64,000 nucleotides of DNA, taken from Acanthosepion lycidas. Taxonomy: Eukaryota; Mollusca; Cephalopoda; Sepiida; Sepiidae. The translations under genes were made by a program, and so were the position numbers. Position 1 is the stretch's first letter; every line of letters starts with the position of its first letter. A model generated the notes under the pieces. The model saw only the letters and a list, made by a program, of their open reading frames with translations. It was not told where the DNA came from and searched no databases. Location of the stretch: contig CAWVQA010000111.1 of NCBI GenBank assembly GCA_963932145.1, forward strand, positions 21,316 to 85,315, read 5' to 3'. Positions 1 through 12,279 of this stretch are shown here, one piece after another.

Positions 1-1980
1 TCTAGCTGCAAGAGAAATGCCTTAAATTGCCGTTTGAAGCCTCAACTTTGGGTTCCCAGTTCACGTTATTTGGGTATCGAAAAAAAAAGTCTTTTAAGAT
101 TTGTCATTTTTGGTAGTGATTTTATTAGCCTATTCGATGCACAATGAGTTGGAGAATCTGATAAACCCCACTTCCGGTCGTCTAGCTGCAAGAGAAATGC
201 CTTAAATTGCCGTTTGAAGCTTCAACTTTGGGATCCCAGTTCACGTTATTTGGGTATCGAAAAAAAAAGTCGTTTAAGATTTGTCATTTTTGGTAGTGAT
301 TTTATTAGCCTATTCGATGCACAATGAGTTGGAGAATCTGATAAACCCCACTTCCGGTAGTCTAGCTGCAAGAGAAATGCCTTAAATTGCCGTTTGAAGC
401 TTCAACTTTGGGTTCCCAGTTCACGTTATTTGGGTATCGAAAAATAAGTCGTTTAAGATTTGTCATTTTTGGTAGTGATTTTATTAGCCTATTCGATGCA
501 CAATGAGTTGGAGAATCTGATAAACCCCACTTCCGGTAGTCTAGCTGCAAGAGAAATGCCTTAAATTGCCGTTTGAAGCTTCAACTTTGGGTTCCCAGTT
601 CACGTTATTTGGGTATCGAAAAAAAAAGTCGTTTAAGATTTGTCATTTTTGGTAGTGATTTTATTAGCCTATTCGATGCACAATGAGTTGGAGAATCTGA
701 TAAACCCCACTTCCGGTAGTCTAGCTGCAAGAGAAATGCCTTAAATTGCCGTTTGAAGCCTCAACTTTGGGTTCCCAGTTCACGTTATTTGGGTATCGAA
801 AAAAAAAGTCGTTTAAGATTTGTCATTTTTGGTAGTGATTTTATTAGCCTATTCGATGCACAATGAGTTGGAGAATCTGATAAACCCCACTTCCGGTAGT
901 CTAGCTGCAAGAGAAATGCCTTAAATTGCCGTTTGAGCCTCAACTTTGGGTTCCCAGTTCCCATTATTTGGGTATCGAAAAAAAAAGTCGATTAAGATTT
1001 GTCATTTTTGGTAGTGATTTTATTAGCCTATTAGATGCACAATGAGTTGGAGAATCTGATAAAACCCACTTCCGGTAGCCTAGCTGCAAGAGAAATGCCT
1101 TAAATTGCCGTTTGAAGCTTCAACTTTGGGTTCCCAGTTCCCGTTATTTGGGTATCGAAAAAAAAAGTCGATTAAGATTTGTCATTTTTGGTAGTGATTT
1201 TATTAGCCTATTAGATGCACAATGAGTTGGAGAATCTGATAAACACCACTTCCGGTAGCCTAGCTGCAAGAGAAATGCCTTAAATTGCCGTTTGAAGCTT
1301 CAACTTTGGGTTCCCAGTTCCCGTTATTTGGGTATCGAAAAAAAAAGTCGATTAAGATTTGTCATTTTTGGTAGTGATTTTATTAGCCTATTCGATGCAC
1401 AATGAGTTGGAGAATCTGATAAACCCCACTTCCGGTAGTCTAGCTGCAAGAGAAATGCCTTAAATTGCCGTTTGAAGCTTCAACTTTGGGTTCCCAGTTC
1501 ACGTTATTTGGGTATCGAAAAAAAAAGTCGTTTAAGATTTGTCATTTTTGGTAGTGATTTTATTAGCCTATTCGATGCACAATGAGTTGGAGAATCTGAT
1601 AAACCCCACTTCCGGTAGTCTAGCTGCAAGAGAAATGCCTTAAATTGCCGTTTGAAGCTTCAACTTTGGGTTCCCAGTTCACGTTATTTGGGTATCGAAA
1701 AAAAAAGTCGTTTAAGATTTGTCATTTTTGGTAGTGATTTTATTAGCCTATTCGATGCACAATGAGTTGGAGAATCTGATAAACCCCACTTCCGGTAGTC
1801 TAGCTGCAAGAGAAATGCCTTAAATTGCCGTTTGAAGCCTCAACTTTGGGTTCCCAGTTCACGTTATTTGGGTATCGAAAAAAAAAGTCGTTTAAGATTT
1901 GTCATTTTTGGTAGTGATTTTATTAGCCTATTCGATGCACAATGAGTTGGAGAATCTGATAAACCCCACTTCCGGTAGTC
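1..1980 (+). repeat. 180-bp satellite array, left outer block (TTCGATG subfamily with a TTAGATG insert)
   Basis: Head-to-tail monomers of 179-180 bp run from base 1 to 9440 (about 52 copies); this is the outer part. Each monomer carries an A8-A9 tract followed by GTCG, a TATTCGATGCAC or TATTAGATGCAC segment, CACTTCCGG, CTAGCTGCAAGAGAAATGCC, and usually a 12-bp palindrome TTGAAGCTTCAA with a HindIII site. Most monomers here are the TTCGATG/GTCGTTT/TAGTCTAG type. Roughly 930-1390 is instead TTAGATG/GTCGATT/TAGCCTAG. The array runs off the left edge of the window. No reading frame stays open through a consensus monomer. Confidence 0.97.
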
Positions 1981-4475
1981 TAGCTGCAAGAGAAATGCCT
2001 TAAATTGCCGTTTGAGCCTCAACTTTGGGTTCCCAGTTCCCGTTATTTGGGTATCGAAAAAAAAAGTCGATTAAGATTTGTCATTTTTGGTAGTGATTTT
2101 ATTAGCCTATTAGATGCACAATGAGTTGGAGAATCTGATAAAACCCACTTCCGGTAGCCTAGCTGCAAGAGAAATGCCTTAAATTGCCGTTTGAAGCTTC
2201 AACTTTGGGTTCCCAGTTCCCGTTATTTGGGTATCGAAAAAAAAAGTCGATTAAGATTTGTCATTTTTGGTAGTGATTTTATTAGCCTATTAGATGCACA
2301 ATGAGTTGGAGAATCTGATAAACACCACTTCCGGTAGCCTAGCTGCAAGAGAAATGCCTTAAATTGCCGTTTGAAGCTTCAACTTTGGGTTCCCAGTTCC
2401 CGTTATTTGGGTATCGAAAAAAAAAGTCGATTAAGATTTGTCATTTTTGGTAGTGATTTTATTAGCCTATTAGATGCACAATGAGTTGGAGAATCTGATA
2501 AACCCCACTTCCGGTAGCCTAGCTGCAAGAGAAATGCCTTAAATTGCCGTTTGAAGCTTCAACTTTGGGTTCCCAGTTCCCGTTATTTGGGTATCGAAAA
2601 AAAAAGTCGTTTAAGATTTGTCATTTTTGGTAGTGATTTTATTAGCCTATTAGATGCACAATGAGTTGGAGAATCTGATAAACCCCACTTCCGGTAGCCT
2701 AGCTGCAAGGGAAATGCCTTAAATTGCCGTTTGAAGCTTCAACTTTGGGTTCCCAGTTCCCGTTATTTGGGTATCGAAAAAAAAAGTCGATTAAGATTTG
2801 TCATTTTTGCTAGTGATTTTATTAGCCTATTAGATGCACAATGAGTTGGAGAATCTGATAAACCCCACTTCCGGTAGCCTAGCTGCAAGAGAAATGCCTT
2901 AAATTGCCGTTTGAAGCTTCAACTTTGGGTTCCCAGTTCCCGTTATTTGGGTATCGAAAAAAAAAGTCGATTAAGATTTGTCATTTTTGCTAGTGATTTT
3001 ATTAGCCTATTAGATGCACAATGAGTTGGAGAATCTGATAAACCCCGCTTCCGGTAGCCTAGCTGCAAGAAAAATGCCTTAAATTGCCGTTTGAAGCTTC
3101 AACTTTGGGTTCCCAGTTCCCGTTATTTGGGTATCGAAAAAAAAAGTCGATTAAGATTTGTCATTTTTGGTAGTGATTTTATTAGCCTATTAGATGCACA
3201 ATGAGTTGGAGAATCTGATAAACCCCACTTCCGGTAGCCTAGCTGCAAGAGAAATGCCTTAAATTGCCGTTTGAAGCTTCAACTTTGGGTTCCCAGTTCC
3301 CGTTATTTGGGTATCGAAAAAAAAAGTCGATTAAGATTTGTCATTTTTGGTAGTGATTTTATTAGCCTATTAGATGCACAATGAGTTGGAGAATCTGATA
3401 AACCCCACTTCCGGTAGCCTAGCTGCAAGAGAAATGCCTTAAATTGCCGTTTGAAGCTTCAACTTTGGGTTCCCAGTTCCCGTTATTTGGGTATCGAAAA
3501 AAAAAGTCGATTAAGATTTGTCATTTTTGGTAGTGATTTTATTAGCCTATTAGATGCACAATGAGTTGGAGAATCTGATAAACCCCACTTCCGGTAGCCT
3601 AGCTGCAAGAGAAATGCCTTAAATTGCCTTTTGAAGCTTCAACTTTGGGTTCCCAGTTCCCGTTATTTGGGTATCGAAAAAAAAAGTCGATTAAGATTTG
3701 TCATTTTTGGTAGTGATTTTATTAGCCTATTAGATGCACAATGAGTTGGAGAATCTGATAAACCCCACTTCCGGTAGCCTAGCTGCAAGAGAAATGCCTT
3801 AAATTGCCGTTTGAAGCTTCAACTTTGGGTTCCCAGTTCCCGTTATTTGGGTATCGAAAAAAAAAGTCTATTAAGATTTGTCATTTTTGGTAGTGATTTT
3901 ATTAGCCTATTAGATGCACAATGAGTTGGAGAATCTGATAAACCCCACTTCCGGTAGCCTAGCTGCAAGAGAAATGCCTTAAATTGCCGTTTGAAGCTTC
4001 AACTTTAGGTTCCCAGTTCCCGTTATTTGGGTATCGAAAAAAAAAGTCGATTAAGATTTGTCATTTTTGCTAGTGATTTTATTAGCCTATTAGATGCACA
4101 ATGAGTTGGAGAATCTGATAAACCCCACTTCCGGTAGCCTAGCTGCAAGTGAAACGCCTTAAATTGCCGTTTGCAGCTTCAACTTTGGGTTCCCAGTTCC
4201 CGTTATTTGGGTATCGAAAAAAAAAGTCGATTAAGATTTGTCATTTTTGGTAGTGATTTTATTAGCCTATTAGATGCACAATGAGTTGGAGAATCTGATA
4301 AACCCCACTTCCGGTAGCCTAGCTGCAAGAGAAATGCCTTAAATTGCCGTTTGAAGCTTCAACTTTGGGTTCCCAGTTCCCGTTATTTGGGTATCGAAAA
4401 AAAAAGTCGATTAAGATTTGTCATTTTTGCTAGTGATTTTATTAGCCTATTAGATGCACAATGAGTTGGAGAATC
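1981..4475 (+). repeat. 180-bp satellite, left homogeneous TTAGATG subfamily
   Basis: About 14 monomers in strict 180-bp register, almost identical to each other. They carry GTCGATTAAG, GCCTATTAGATG, TAGCCTAGC and CAGTTCCCGTTATTT. The TTCCCG and GCCTATTAG states distinguish this block from the right-hand TTAGATG block (TTCACG, GCTTATTAG). Differences are scattered single bases, such as TTTTTGC for TTTTTGG in several adjacent monomers, which suggests short-range spreading of variants. Confidence 0.96.
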
Positions 4476-7370
4476 AGATAAACCCCACATCCGGTAGCCT
4501 AGCTTCAACAGAAATGCCTTAAATCGCCGTTTGAAGCTTCAACTTTGGGTGCCCAGTTCGCGTTATTTGGGTATCGAAAAAAAAAGTCGATTTAAAATAG
4601 TCATTTTTGGTAGGCATTTCATTGGCTTATTAGATGCAGTTTGAGTTGGAGAATCAGATAAACTCCACTTCCGGTAGCCTAGCTGCAAGAGAAATGCCTT
4701 AAATCGCCGTTTGAAGCTTCAACTTTAGATCCCCAGTTCACGTTATTTGGGTATCGAAAAAAAAAGTCGATTTAAAATTGTCATTTTTGGTAGGCATTTC
4801 ATTGGCCTATTAGATGCAGTATGAGTTGGAGAATCAGATAAACCCCACTTCCGGTAGCCTAGCTGCAAGAGAAATGCCTTAAATTGCCGTTTGAAGCTTC
4901 AACTTTGGGTTCCCAGTTCCCGTTATTTGGGTATCGAAAAAAAAAGTCGATTAAGATTTGTCATTTTTGCTAGTGATTTTATTAGCCTATTAGATGCACA
5001 ATGAGTTGGAGAATCTGATAAACCCCACTTCCGGTAGCCTAGCTGCAAGAGAAATGCCTTAAATTGCCGTTTGAAGCTTCAACTTTGGGTTCCCAGTTCC
5101 CGTTATTTGGGTATCGAAAAAAAAAGTCGATTAAGATTTGTCATTTTTGCTAGTGATTTTATTAGCCTATTAGATGCACAATGAGTTGGAGAATCTGATA
5201 AACCCCACTTCCGGTAGCCTAGCTGCAAGAGAAATGCCTTAAATTGCCGTTTGAAGCTTCAACTTTGGGTTCCCAGTTCCCGTTATTTGGGTATCGAAAA
5301 AAAAAGTCGATTAAGATTTGTCATTTTTGCTAGTGATTTTATTAGCCTATTAGATGCACAATGAGTTGGAGAATCTGATAAACCCCACTTCCGGTAGCCT
5401 AGCTGCAATAGAAATGCCTTAAATCGCCGTTTGAAGCTTCAACTTTAGTTCCCCAGTTCACGTTATTTGGGTATCGAAAAAAAAAGTCGATTTAAAATTG
5501 TCATTTTTGATAGGCATTTCATTGGCTTATTAGATGCAGTATGAGTTGGAGAATCAGATAAACCCCACTTCCGGTAGCCTAGCTGCAAGAGAAATGCCTT
5601 AAATTGCCGTTTGAAGCTTCAACTTTGGGTTCCCAGTTCCCGTTATTTGGGTATCGAAAAAAAAAGTCGATAAAGATTTGTCATTTTTGCTAGTGATTTT
5701 ATTAGCCTATTAGATGCACAATGAGTTGGAGAATCTGATAAACCCCACTTCCGGTAGCCTAGCTGCAAGAGAAATGCCTTAAATTGCCGTTTGAAGCTTC
5801 AACTTTGGGTTCCCAGTTCCCGTTATTTGGGTATCGAAAAAAAAAGTCGATTAAGATTTGTCATTTTTGCTAGTGATTTTATTAGCCTATTAGATGCACA
5901 ATGAGTTGGAGAATCTGATAAACCCCACTTCCGGTAGCCTAGCTGCAAGAGAAATGCCTTAAATTGCTGTTTGAAGCTTCAACTTTGGGTTCCCAGTTCC
6001 CGTCATTTGGGTATCGAAAAAAAAAGACGATTAAGATTTGTCATTTTTGGTAGTGATTTTATTAGCCTATTAGATGCACAATGAGTTGGAGAATCTGATA
6101 AACCCCACTTCCGGTAGCGTAGCTGCAAGAGAAATGCCTTAATTTGCCGTTTGAAGCTTCAACTTTGGGTTCCCAGTTCCCGTTATTTGGGTATCGAAAA
6201 AAAAAGTCGATTAAGATTTGTCATTTTTGGTAGTGATTTTTTTAGCCTATTAGATGCACAATGAGTTGGAGAATCTGATAAACCCCACTCCCGGTAGCCT
6301 AGCTGCAAGAGAAATGCCTTAAATTGCCGTTTGAAGCTTCAACTTTGGGTTCCCAGTTCCCGTTATTTGGGTATCGAAAAAAAAAGTCGATTAAGATTTG
6401 TCATTTTTGGTAGTGATTTTATTAGCCTATTAGATGCACAATGAGTTGGAGAATCTGATAAACCTCACTTCCGGTAGCCTAGCTGCAAGAGAAATGCCTT
6501 AAATTGCCGTTTGAAGCTTCAACTTTGGGTTCCCAGTTCCCGTTATTTGGGTATCGAAAAAAAAAGTCGATTAAGATTTGTCATTTTTGCTAGTGATTTT
6601 ATTAGCCTATTAGATGCACAATGAGTTGGAGAATCTGATAAACACCACTTCCGGTAGCCTAGCTGCAAGAGAAATGCCTTAAATTGCCGTTTGAAGCTTC
6701 AACTTTGGGTTCCCAGTTCCCGTTATTTGGGTATCGAAAAAAAAAGTCGTTTAAGATTTGTCATTTTTGATAGGTATATTTTTAGCTTATTTTACGCAAG
6801 ATGAGTTGGAGAATCAGATAAACCCCACATCCTGTAGCCTAGCTTCAACAGAAATGCCTTAAATCGCCGTTTGAAGCTTCAACTTTGGGTGCCCAGTTCG
6901 CGTTATTTGGGTATCGAAAAAAAAAGTCGATTTAAAATAGTCATTTTTGGTAGGCATTTTATTGGCTTATTAGATGCAGTTTGAGTTGGAGAATCACATA
7001 AAACCCACTTCCGGTAGCCTAGCTGCAAGAGAAATGCCTTAAATCGCCGTTTGAAGCTTCAACTTTAGTTCCCCAGTTCACGTTATTTGGGTATCGAAAA
7101 AAAAAGTCGATTTAAAATTGTCATTTTTGGTAGGCATTTCATTGGCCTATTAGATGCAGTATGAGTTGGAGAATCAGATAAACCCCACTTCCGGTAACTT
7201 AGCTGCAAGTGAAATGCCTTAAATCGCCGTTTGAAGCTTCAACTTTGGGTCCCCAGTTCGCGTTATTTGGGTAACGAAAAAAAAAGTCGATTTAAAATTG
7301 TCATTTTTGCTAATCATTTTATTGGCTTATTAGATGCAGTATGAGTTGGAGAATCAGATAAACCCCACAT
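4476..7370 (+). repeat. 180-bp satellite, mixed block with inserted divergent monomers
   Basis: Homogeneous TTAGATG monomers alternate with clearly different ones marked by TTTAAAATTG or TTTAAAATAG, TAGGCATTTCATTGGC and GCAGTATGAG. The divergent type occurs as a pair at about 4500-4860, singly at about 5401-5580, and continuously after about 6770. The register stays 180 bp. The divergent type resembles the edge monomers of both arrays, so this is a zone of exchange between the edge and interior families. Confidence 0.95.
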
Positions 7371-9440
7371 CCGGCAGTCTAGGTGCAATTGAAATGCCTT
7401 AAATCGCCGCTTGAATCTTTAACTTTGGGTCCCCAGCTGGCGTTATTTGGGTATCGAAAAAAAAAGTCGATTTAAAATTGTCTTTTTTTGTAGGCATTTT
7501 ATGGGCTAATTAAATGCAGTATGAGTTGGAGAATCAGATAAACCCCACATCCGGTAGTCTCGCTGCAAGAGAAATGCCTTAAATCGTCGTTTGAATCTTC
7601 AACTTTGGGTCCCCAGTTGGCGTTATTTGGGTATCGAAAAAAAAGTCTATTTAAAATTGTCATTTTTCGTAGTCATTTTATTGGCTTATTAGATGCAGTA
7701 TGAGTTGGAGAATCAGATAAACCCCACTTCCGGTAGCTTAGCTGCCAATGAAATGCCTTAAATCGTCGTTTGAAGCTTCAACTTTGGGTCCCCAGTTCGC
7801 GTTATTTGGGTTTCGATAAAAAACGTCGATTTAAAATTGTATTTTTTGGTAGGCATTTCATTGGCTTATTAGATGCATTATGAGTTGTAGAATCAGATAA
7901 ACCACACTTCCGGTAGCGTAGCTGCAAGAGAAATGCCTTAAATCGTCGTTTGAAGCTTCAACTTTGGGTCCCCAGTTCGCGTTATTTGGGTGTCGAAAAA
8001 AAAAGTCGATTTAAAATTGTATTTTTTGATAGGCATTTTATTAGCTTATTTGACGTAAGATGATTTGGAGAAACAGATAAAACCACTTCCAGTAGCCTTG
8101 CTGCAATAGTAATTCTTTAATCGTCGTTTGAAGCTTCAACTTAGGGTCTCCAGTTCGCGTTATTTGTTATCGAAAAAAAAAGTCGATTTAAAATTTTATT
8201 TTTTGGCAGTCATTTTATTAGCTTATTTGACGTAAGATGAGTTCGTGAAACAGATAAAACCACTTCCGGTAGCCTAGCTGCAAGAGAAATGCCTTAAATC
8301 GTCATTTGAAGCTTCAACTTTGGTTCCACAGTTCGCGTTATTTGGGTATCGAAAAAAACAGTCGATTTAAATTTGTATTTTTTGGCAGTCATTTTATTAG
8401 CTTATTCGTCGTACATTGAGTTGGAGAAACAGATAAAACCACTTCCAGTAGCCTAGCTGCAAGAGAAATGCCTTAAATCGTCGTTTGAAGCTTGAACTTT
8501 GGGTCCCCAGTTCCCGTTATGTGGGTATCGGAAAAAAAGTCGATTTAAATTTGTATTTTTGGTTAGGCATTTTATTAGCTTATTCGACGTAAGATGAGTT
8601 TGCGTATCGAAAAAAGAATTGGATTTAAAATTGTATTTTTTGATAGGCATTTTATTTGCTTATTTGACGTAAGATCAGTTGGAGAAAAAATAAAACCACT
8701 TCCAGTAGCCTTGCTGCAATAGAAATGCTTTAATCGTCGTTTGAAGCTTCAACTTAGGGTCTCCAGTTCGCGTTATTTCTTATCGAAAAAAGAAGTCGAT
8801 TTCAAATTGTATTATTTGATAGGCATTTTATTAGCTTATTCGACGTTAGTTGAGTTTGAGAAACAGATAAAACCACTTCCAGTAGTCTTCCTGCAATAGA
8901 AATGCTTTAATCGTCGTTTGAAGCTTCAACTTTGGGTCCCCAGTTCGCGTTATTTGGGTTTCGAAAAAAAAAGTCGTTTTAAATTTGTATTTTTTGATAG
9001 GCATTTTATTAGCTTATTCGACGTAAGTTGACTTGGAGAAACAGATAAAACCACTTTCAGTAGCCTAACTGCAAAAGAAATTCCTTAAATTGTCGTTTGA
9101 AGGTTCAGCTTTGAATCCCAAGTTCGCGTTATTTGGGTATCGAAAAAAAATAGTCGATTTAAAATTGTATTTTTTGATAGGCATTTTATTAGCTTATTCG
9201 ACGTATTTTGTGTTTTAGAAACAGATAAAACCACTTCCGGTAGCCTAGCTGCAAGAGAAATGCCTTAAATCGTCGTTTGAAGGTTCAACTTTGAATCCCC
9301 ATTTCGCGTTATTTGGGTTTCGAAAAAAAAAGTCGATTTAAAATTTTATTTTTTGATAGGCATTTTTTAGCTTATTCGACGCATTTTGAGTTGTAGAAAC
9401 AGATAAAACCAATTCCAGTAGCCTAGCTGCAAGAGAAATG
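7371..9440 (+). repeat. 180-bp satellite, degenerate inner edge of left array
   Basis: The monomers are still recognisable by GCTGCAAGAGAAATGCC, TTCAACTTTGG and the A-tract, but they carry many substitutions and indels. Lengths drift and a truncated monomer fuses GATGAGTTT to GCGTATCGAAA near 8600. Divergence rises toward 9440, where the satellite stops inside GCAAGAGAAATG and the unrelated ~395-bp repeat begins. This is the usual look of an array edge that escapes homogenisation. Confidence 0.94.
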
Positions 9441-10522
9441 AATTTGTTTGAATTTTGATGCGGACGAAAACTTGGGAATCTCTCACTATTTCTCTACTTT
9501 ATAACTTTTTTCCAGCAGATGAAATCTCAGTCACCGCTGACAATTTACGGTGTCCGAAAAGCGGTTTGCTCGAAGAGATCGCATTTCAACTTTTTCCTCT
9601 CTAAGGCACCCTCATGAAATTGATATCAGATTGTGAGGAATTTCCTGCTTAATCCATGAGTCAAAGAATTATTTCAGTCGATTGTTTAGGGAGGGAGTGA
9701 CGTTCGACGATACGGGACCTCATGTTAGTGAATTTGTTGGAATTTTGAGGCGGACCAAAACTGGGTGATCCCTCACCATTTCACTGCTTTATAACTTTTT
9801 TCCAGCAGATGAAATCTCTTCAAAATTGGTATTAAATTGTGCGAAATCTCTCAATCTGTCCATGTCTGCAAGCATTTGTCAGTAGCTTTTACAGGGCAAA
9901 GTCTAGCTTCGATCGTGTCGCTGCTGTCACCGCTGGCAATTTACGGTGTCAGAAAAGCTGTTTCCACGAAGTGATCGCATTTCAACTTTTTCCACTCTAG
10001 GGCACCCTCATGAAATTGATATCAGATTGTGAGGAATTTCCTGCTTAATCCATGAGTCAAAGAATTATTTCAGTCGATTGTTTAGGGAGGGAGTGACGTT
10101 AGACGATACGGGACCTCATGTTAGTGAATTTGTTGGAATTTTGAGGCGGACCAAAACTGGGTGATCCCTCACCATTTCACTGCTTTATAACTTTTTTCCA
10201 GCAGATGAAATCTCTTCAAAATTGATATTAAATTGTGCGAAATCTCTCAATCTGTCCATGTCTGCAAGCATTTGTCAGTAGCTTTTACAGGGCAAAGTCT
10301 AGCTTCGATCGTGTCGCTGCTGTCACCGCTGGCAATTTACGGTGTCAGAAAAGCTGTTTCCACGAAGTGATCGCATTTCAACTTTTTCCACTCTAGGGCA
10401 CCCTCATGAAATTGATATCAGATTGTGAGGAATTTCCTGCTTAATCCATGAGTCAAAGAATTATTTCAGTCGATTGTGTAGAGAGGGAGTGACGTTCGAT
10501 GATACGGGACCTCGTGTTTGTG
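9441..10522 (+). repeat. ~395-bp tandem repeat, left cluster (about 2.7 copies)
   Basis: Copy starts can be set at 9441, 9721 and 10116. The first copy is about 280 bp because roughly 115 bp are missing after GCAGATGAAATCTC. Copies 2 and 3 are 395-396 bp and differ at only a few positions (for example GACGTTCGACG against GACGTTAGACG), so that duplication is recent. Shared words include CCAAAACTGGGTGATCCC, CCGCTGGCAATTTACGG and GATACGGGACCTC. The sequence is not a variant of the 180-bp satellite. It is related to the cluster at 29225-30880, in the same orientation. Confidence 0.93.
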
Positions 10523-10744
10523 AAAACATTGACTTTGATAATAAAATCTGACCGTACCAATATTTGTTCACCTGATTTAAAGTATCAAAATTTCATTTCA
10601 GTTAATAAAGTTTTTTTTTGTTTCATTTCATACGATGGCAAAAATTCTTATAAAAAATAATTTTTTGAACTTTTTCTGAAATAAAAATCGGAAAATGAAA
10701 GGAAAAGAAAAATTAAATAATGAAACAGTCATATTGGTAATAAG
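10523..10744. other. AT-rich spacer
   Basis: Short AT-rich single-copy sequence between the 395-bp repeats and a SINE-like repeat. I see no ORF, repeat or RNA signal in it. Confidence 0.6.
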
Positions 10745-11175
10745 TCTAGAGACACGGTGGAGTATTTGATAACGGCTTGGCGCCATGTTCGAATTCCCTT
10801 GGAAAAGATATGAATCCTCTTCTTCTCACCAGCTATCGGTAAATAGCAGTACAAACTGAGTTCTATAGACTAAACGTGTATCGCGCATGGCACTTAACTG
10901 AATCGGAGAGCCGAGCTCGAATTCCCAGTTGAATCCATTACATTCGCTTACGTGTTAATTCCCTTGCGATAGGTATGAATGCACTTTTTCTTCCCAAGCT
11001 ATGGGTTAATATCAGTACAGACCGGGTTCTATAGCCTTGGATTGCATCTGATCTACTGCAGAAAGAAATGACAGCCTACTGCAAGAAAAAATCTGCCTCA
11101 TCAGTAGTGTATCGATAGGTACATGATCGCCTAAACGTGTATCATGCATGGCACATAACTGACTGGTGTGTTTTT
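10745..11175 (+). repeat. tRNA-like SINE-type sequence, partly duplicated
   Basis: A polymerase III B-box-like word, GTTCGAATTCCC, lies near 10787. A second, weaker one, GCTCGAATTCCC, lies near 10914. Two further pairs of similar segments follow: CTATCGGTAAATAGCAGTAC at about 10842 against CTATGGGTTAATATCAGTAC at about 10999, and TAAACGTGTATCGCGCATGG at about 10872 against TAAACGTGTATCATGCATGG at about 11134. This looks like an old tRNA-derived SINE or a composite of duplicated pieces. No clear A box, poly(A) or target duplication is visible, so the class is uncertain. Confidence 0.4.
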
Positions 11176-11296
11176 TAAGAAGATCGAGATCAGCAATATG
11201 TATCAGGTAATCTGGAGTTGAAATTATCTGGATACCAACAAGGTCTTTGAACCCAGCCATGTTGTCTGGCGGAAGGCAGGTAACAATTGTTTCCAT
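11012..11296 (-). pseudogene. unrecognised 94-codon ORF, probable transposon debris
   Basis: An ATG-to-stop frame of 94 codons on the minus strand. The start ATG lies at 11294-11296. The product begins METIVTCLPPDN and contains STPDYLIHIADLDLLKKH, mixed hydrophobic and charged, with no signal peptide, transmembrane segment or motif I can name. Its C-terminal third overlaps the duplicated SINE-like segments: the CAMHDTRLGD part is encoded by the repeat copy at about 11134, whose other copy lies near 10872. That overlap argues for repetitive origin rather than a host gene. A gag-like remnant is possible, but I cannot show it. Confidence 0.3.
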
Positions 11297-12270
11297 TAAA
11301 TAACCCTTGCATGATTAGATGGATAAGTTTCAATGCTTTTTTAAATTGTAAAAGTTAAAGGAGGTTTAATTTCGCTCCTCAAATGTACGTGATGTGATGT
11401 CAGTCATCAAGGATAAGTTATTCTTAGGCTTACACAGTAAACAATGTTCCGAGATATTTGATGCCCAAACTTAAAGCATGTCAGAAACGTATATTTAAAA
11501 CAATAAGTTTAAATACGTTAGTTTTTTGTTTGTATTTTTAAAACATCAGTTGAACATCAAGAAAACGGAAACAAATTTGAAATGAATTAAACATTTATGA
11601 TGTGAAAAGTTGAAATAGCAATCAAATATTTTTTATCTCCTTTAAATGTGCAATTATAATGACTTCAAAAAATTTCAGATCCATTATTGCATAGGGAGCT
11701 TAGCTTATTTCTGAATACCGAGATGCCAGTTCAGGATCTCTAAAACCAGACATAGTTCAGATACAATAGATACTTTGGAGTTGTGCATTCTTCAAAAAGA
11801 TAATAAATGGAATTGTGGCCCAATTTGGACTCTAATGAGATTATTTCCTTTTTTACAAATTATTTAAGATCTTTTATTATGCTTCATTTTTACCTACTTG
11901 CAAAAACTACAATCGAAATAAAAGTTATCAGCAAGGATTTTATTTAATTTTCGTGTATAAAACTTTTCTAATTTTTAATCATATCCAGAGATGAGAGATT
12001 AAAAGAAAGTCTTAAAAATGAGTTATCTGTCTACACTGATTTTGCAAGGTAAAATTATTTCCCTCTTTAGAAAAAGAAGTTCGGACCTGAAAAAGGAATA
12101 TTTTTGAAAATATAAATTGATACATTATTTGCAAACATAATCTTTGGAATCTGTCGGAAGAAGGGATGGTGTCTACATGTGATAATTTTGTATGAGTTTT
12201 TTTTTTCTTTTCTTTTTTAAGTCTCTTTCTCATTTTTTATTCCGTAATACCTTCCCTGTCATACCAAAGG
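11297..12270. other. AT-rich sequence, nothing recognised
   Basis: About 970 bp of AT-rich single-copy DNA. Only short frames occur, the longest starting near 12233 on the minus strand and lysine-rich from A/T runs. I see no repeat family, RNA gene or conserved motif. Confidence 0.5.
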
Positions 12271-12279
12271 GTATTTTTT

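Noticed and set aside
1-9440. CRISPR array
   Set aside because: Repeats are contiguous 180-bp monomers without unique spacers, in eukaryotic DNA.
10787-10925. tRNA genes at the B-box-like words
   Set aside because: No cloverleaf forms; A boxes, anticodon arm and acceptor stem are missing. SINE-like at best.
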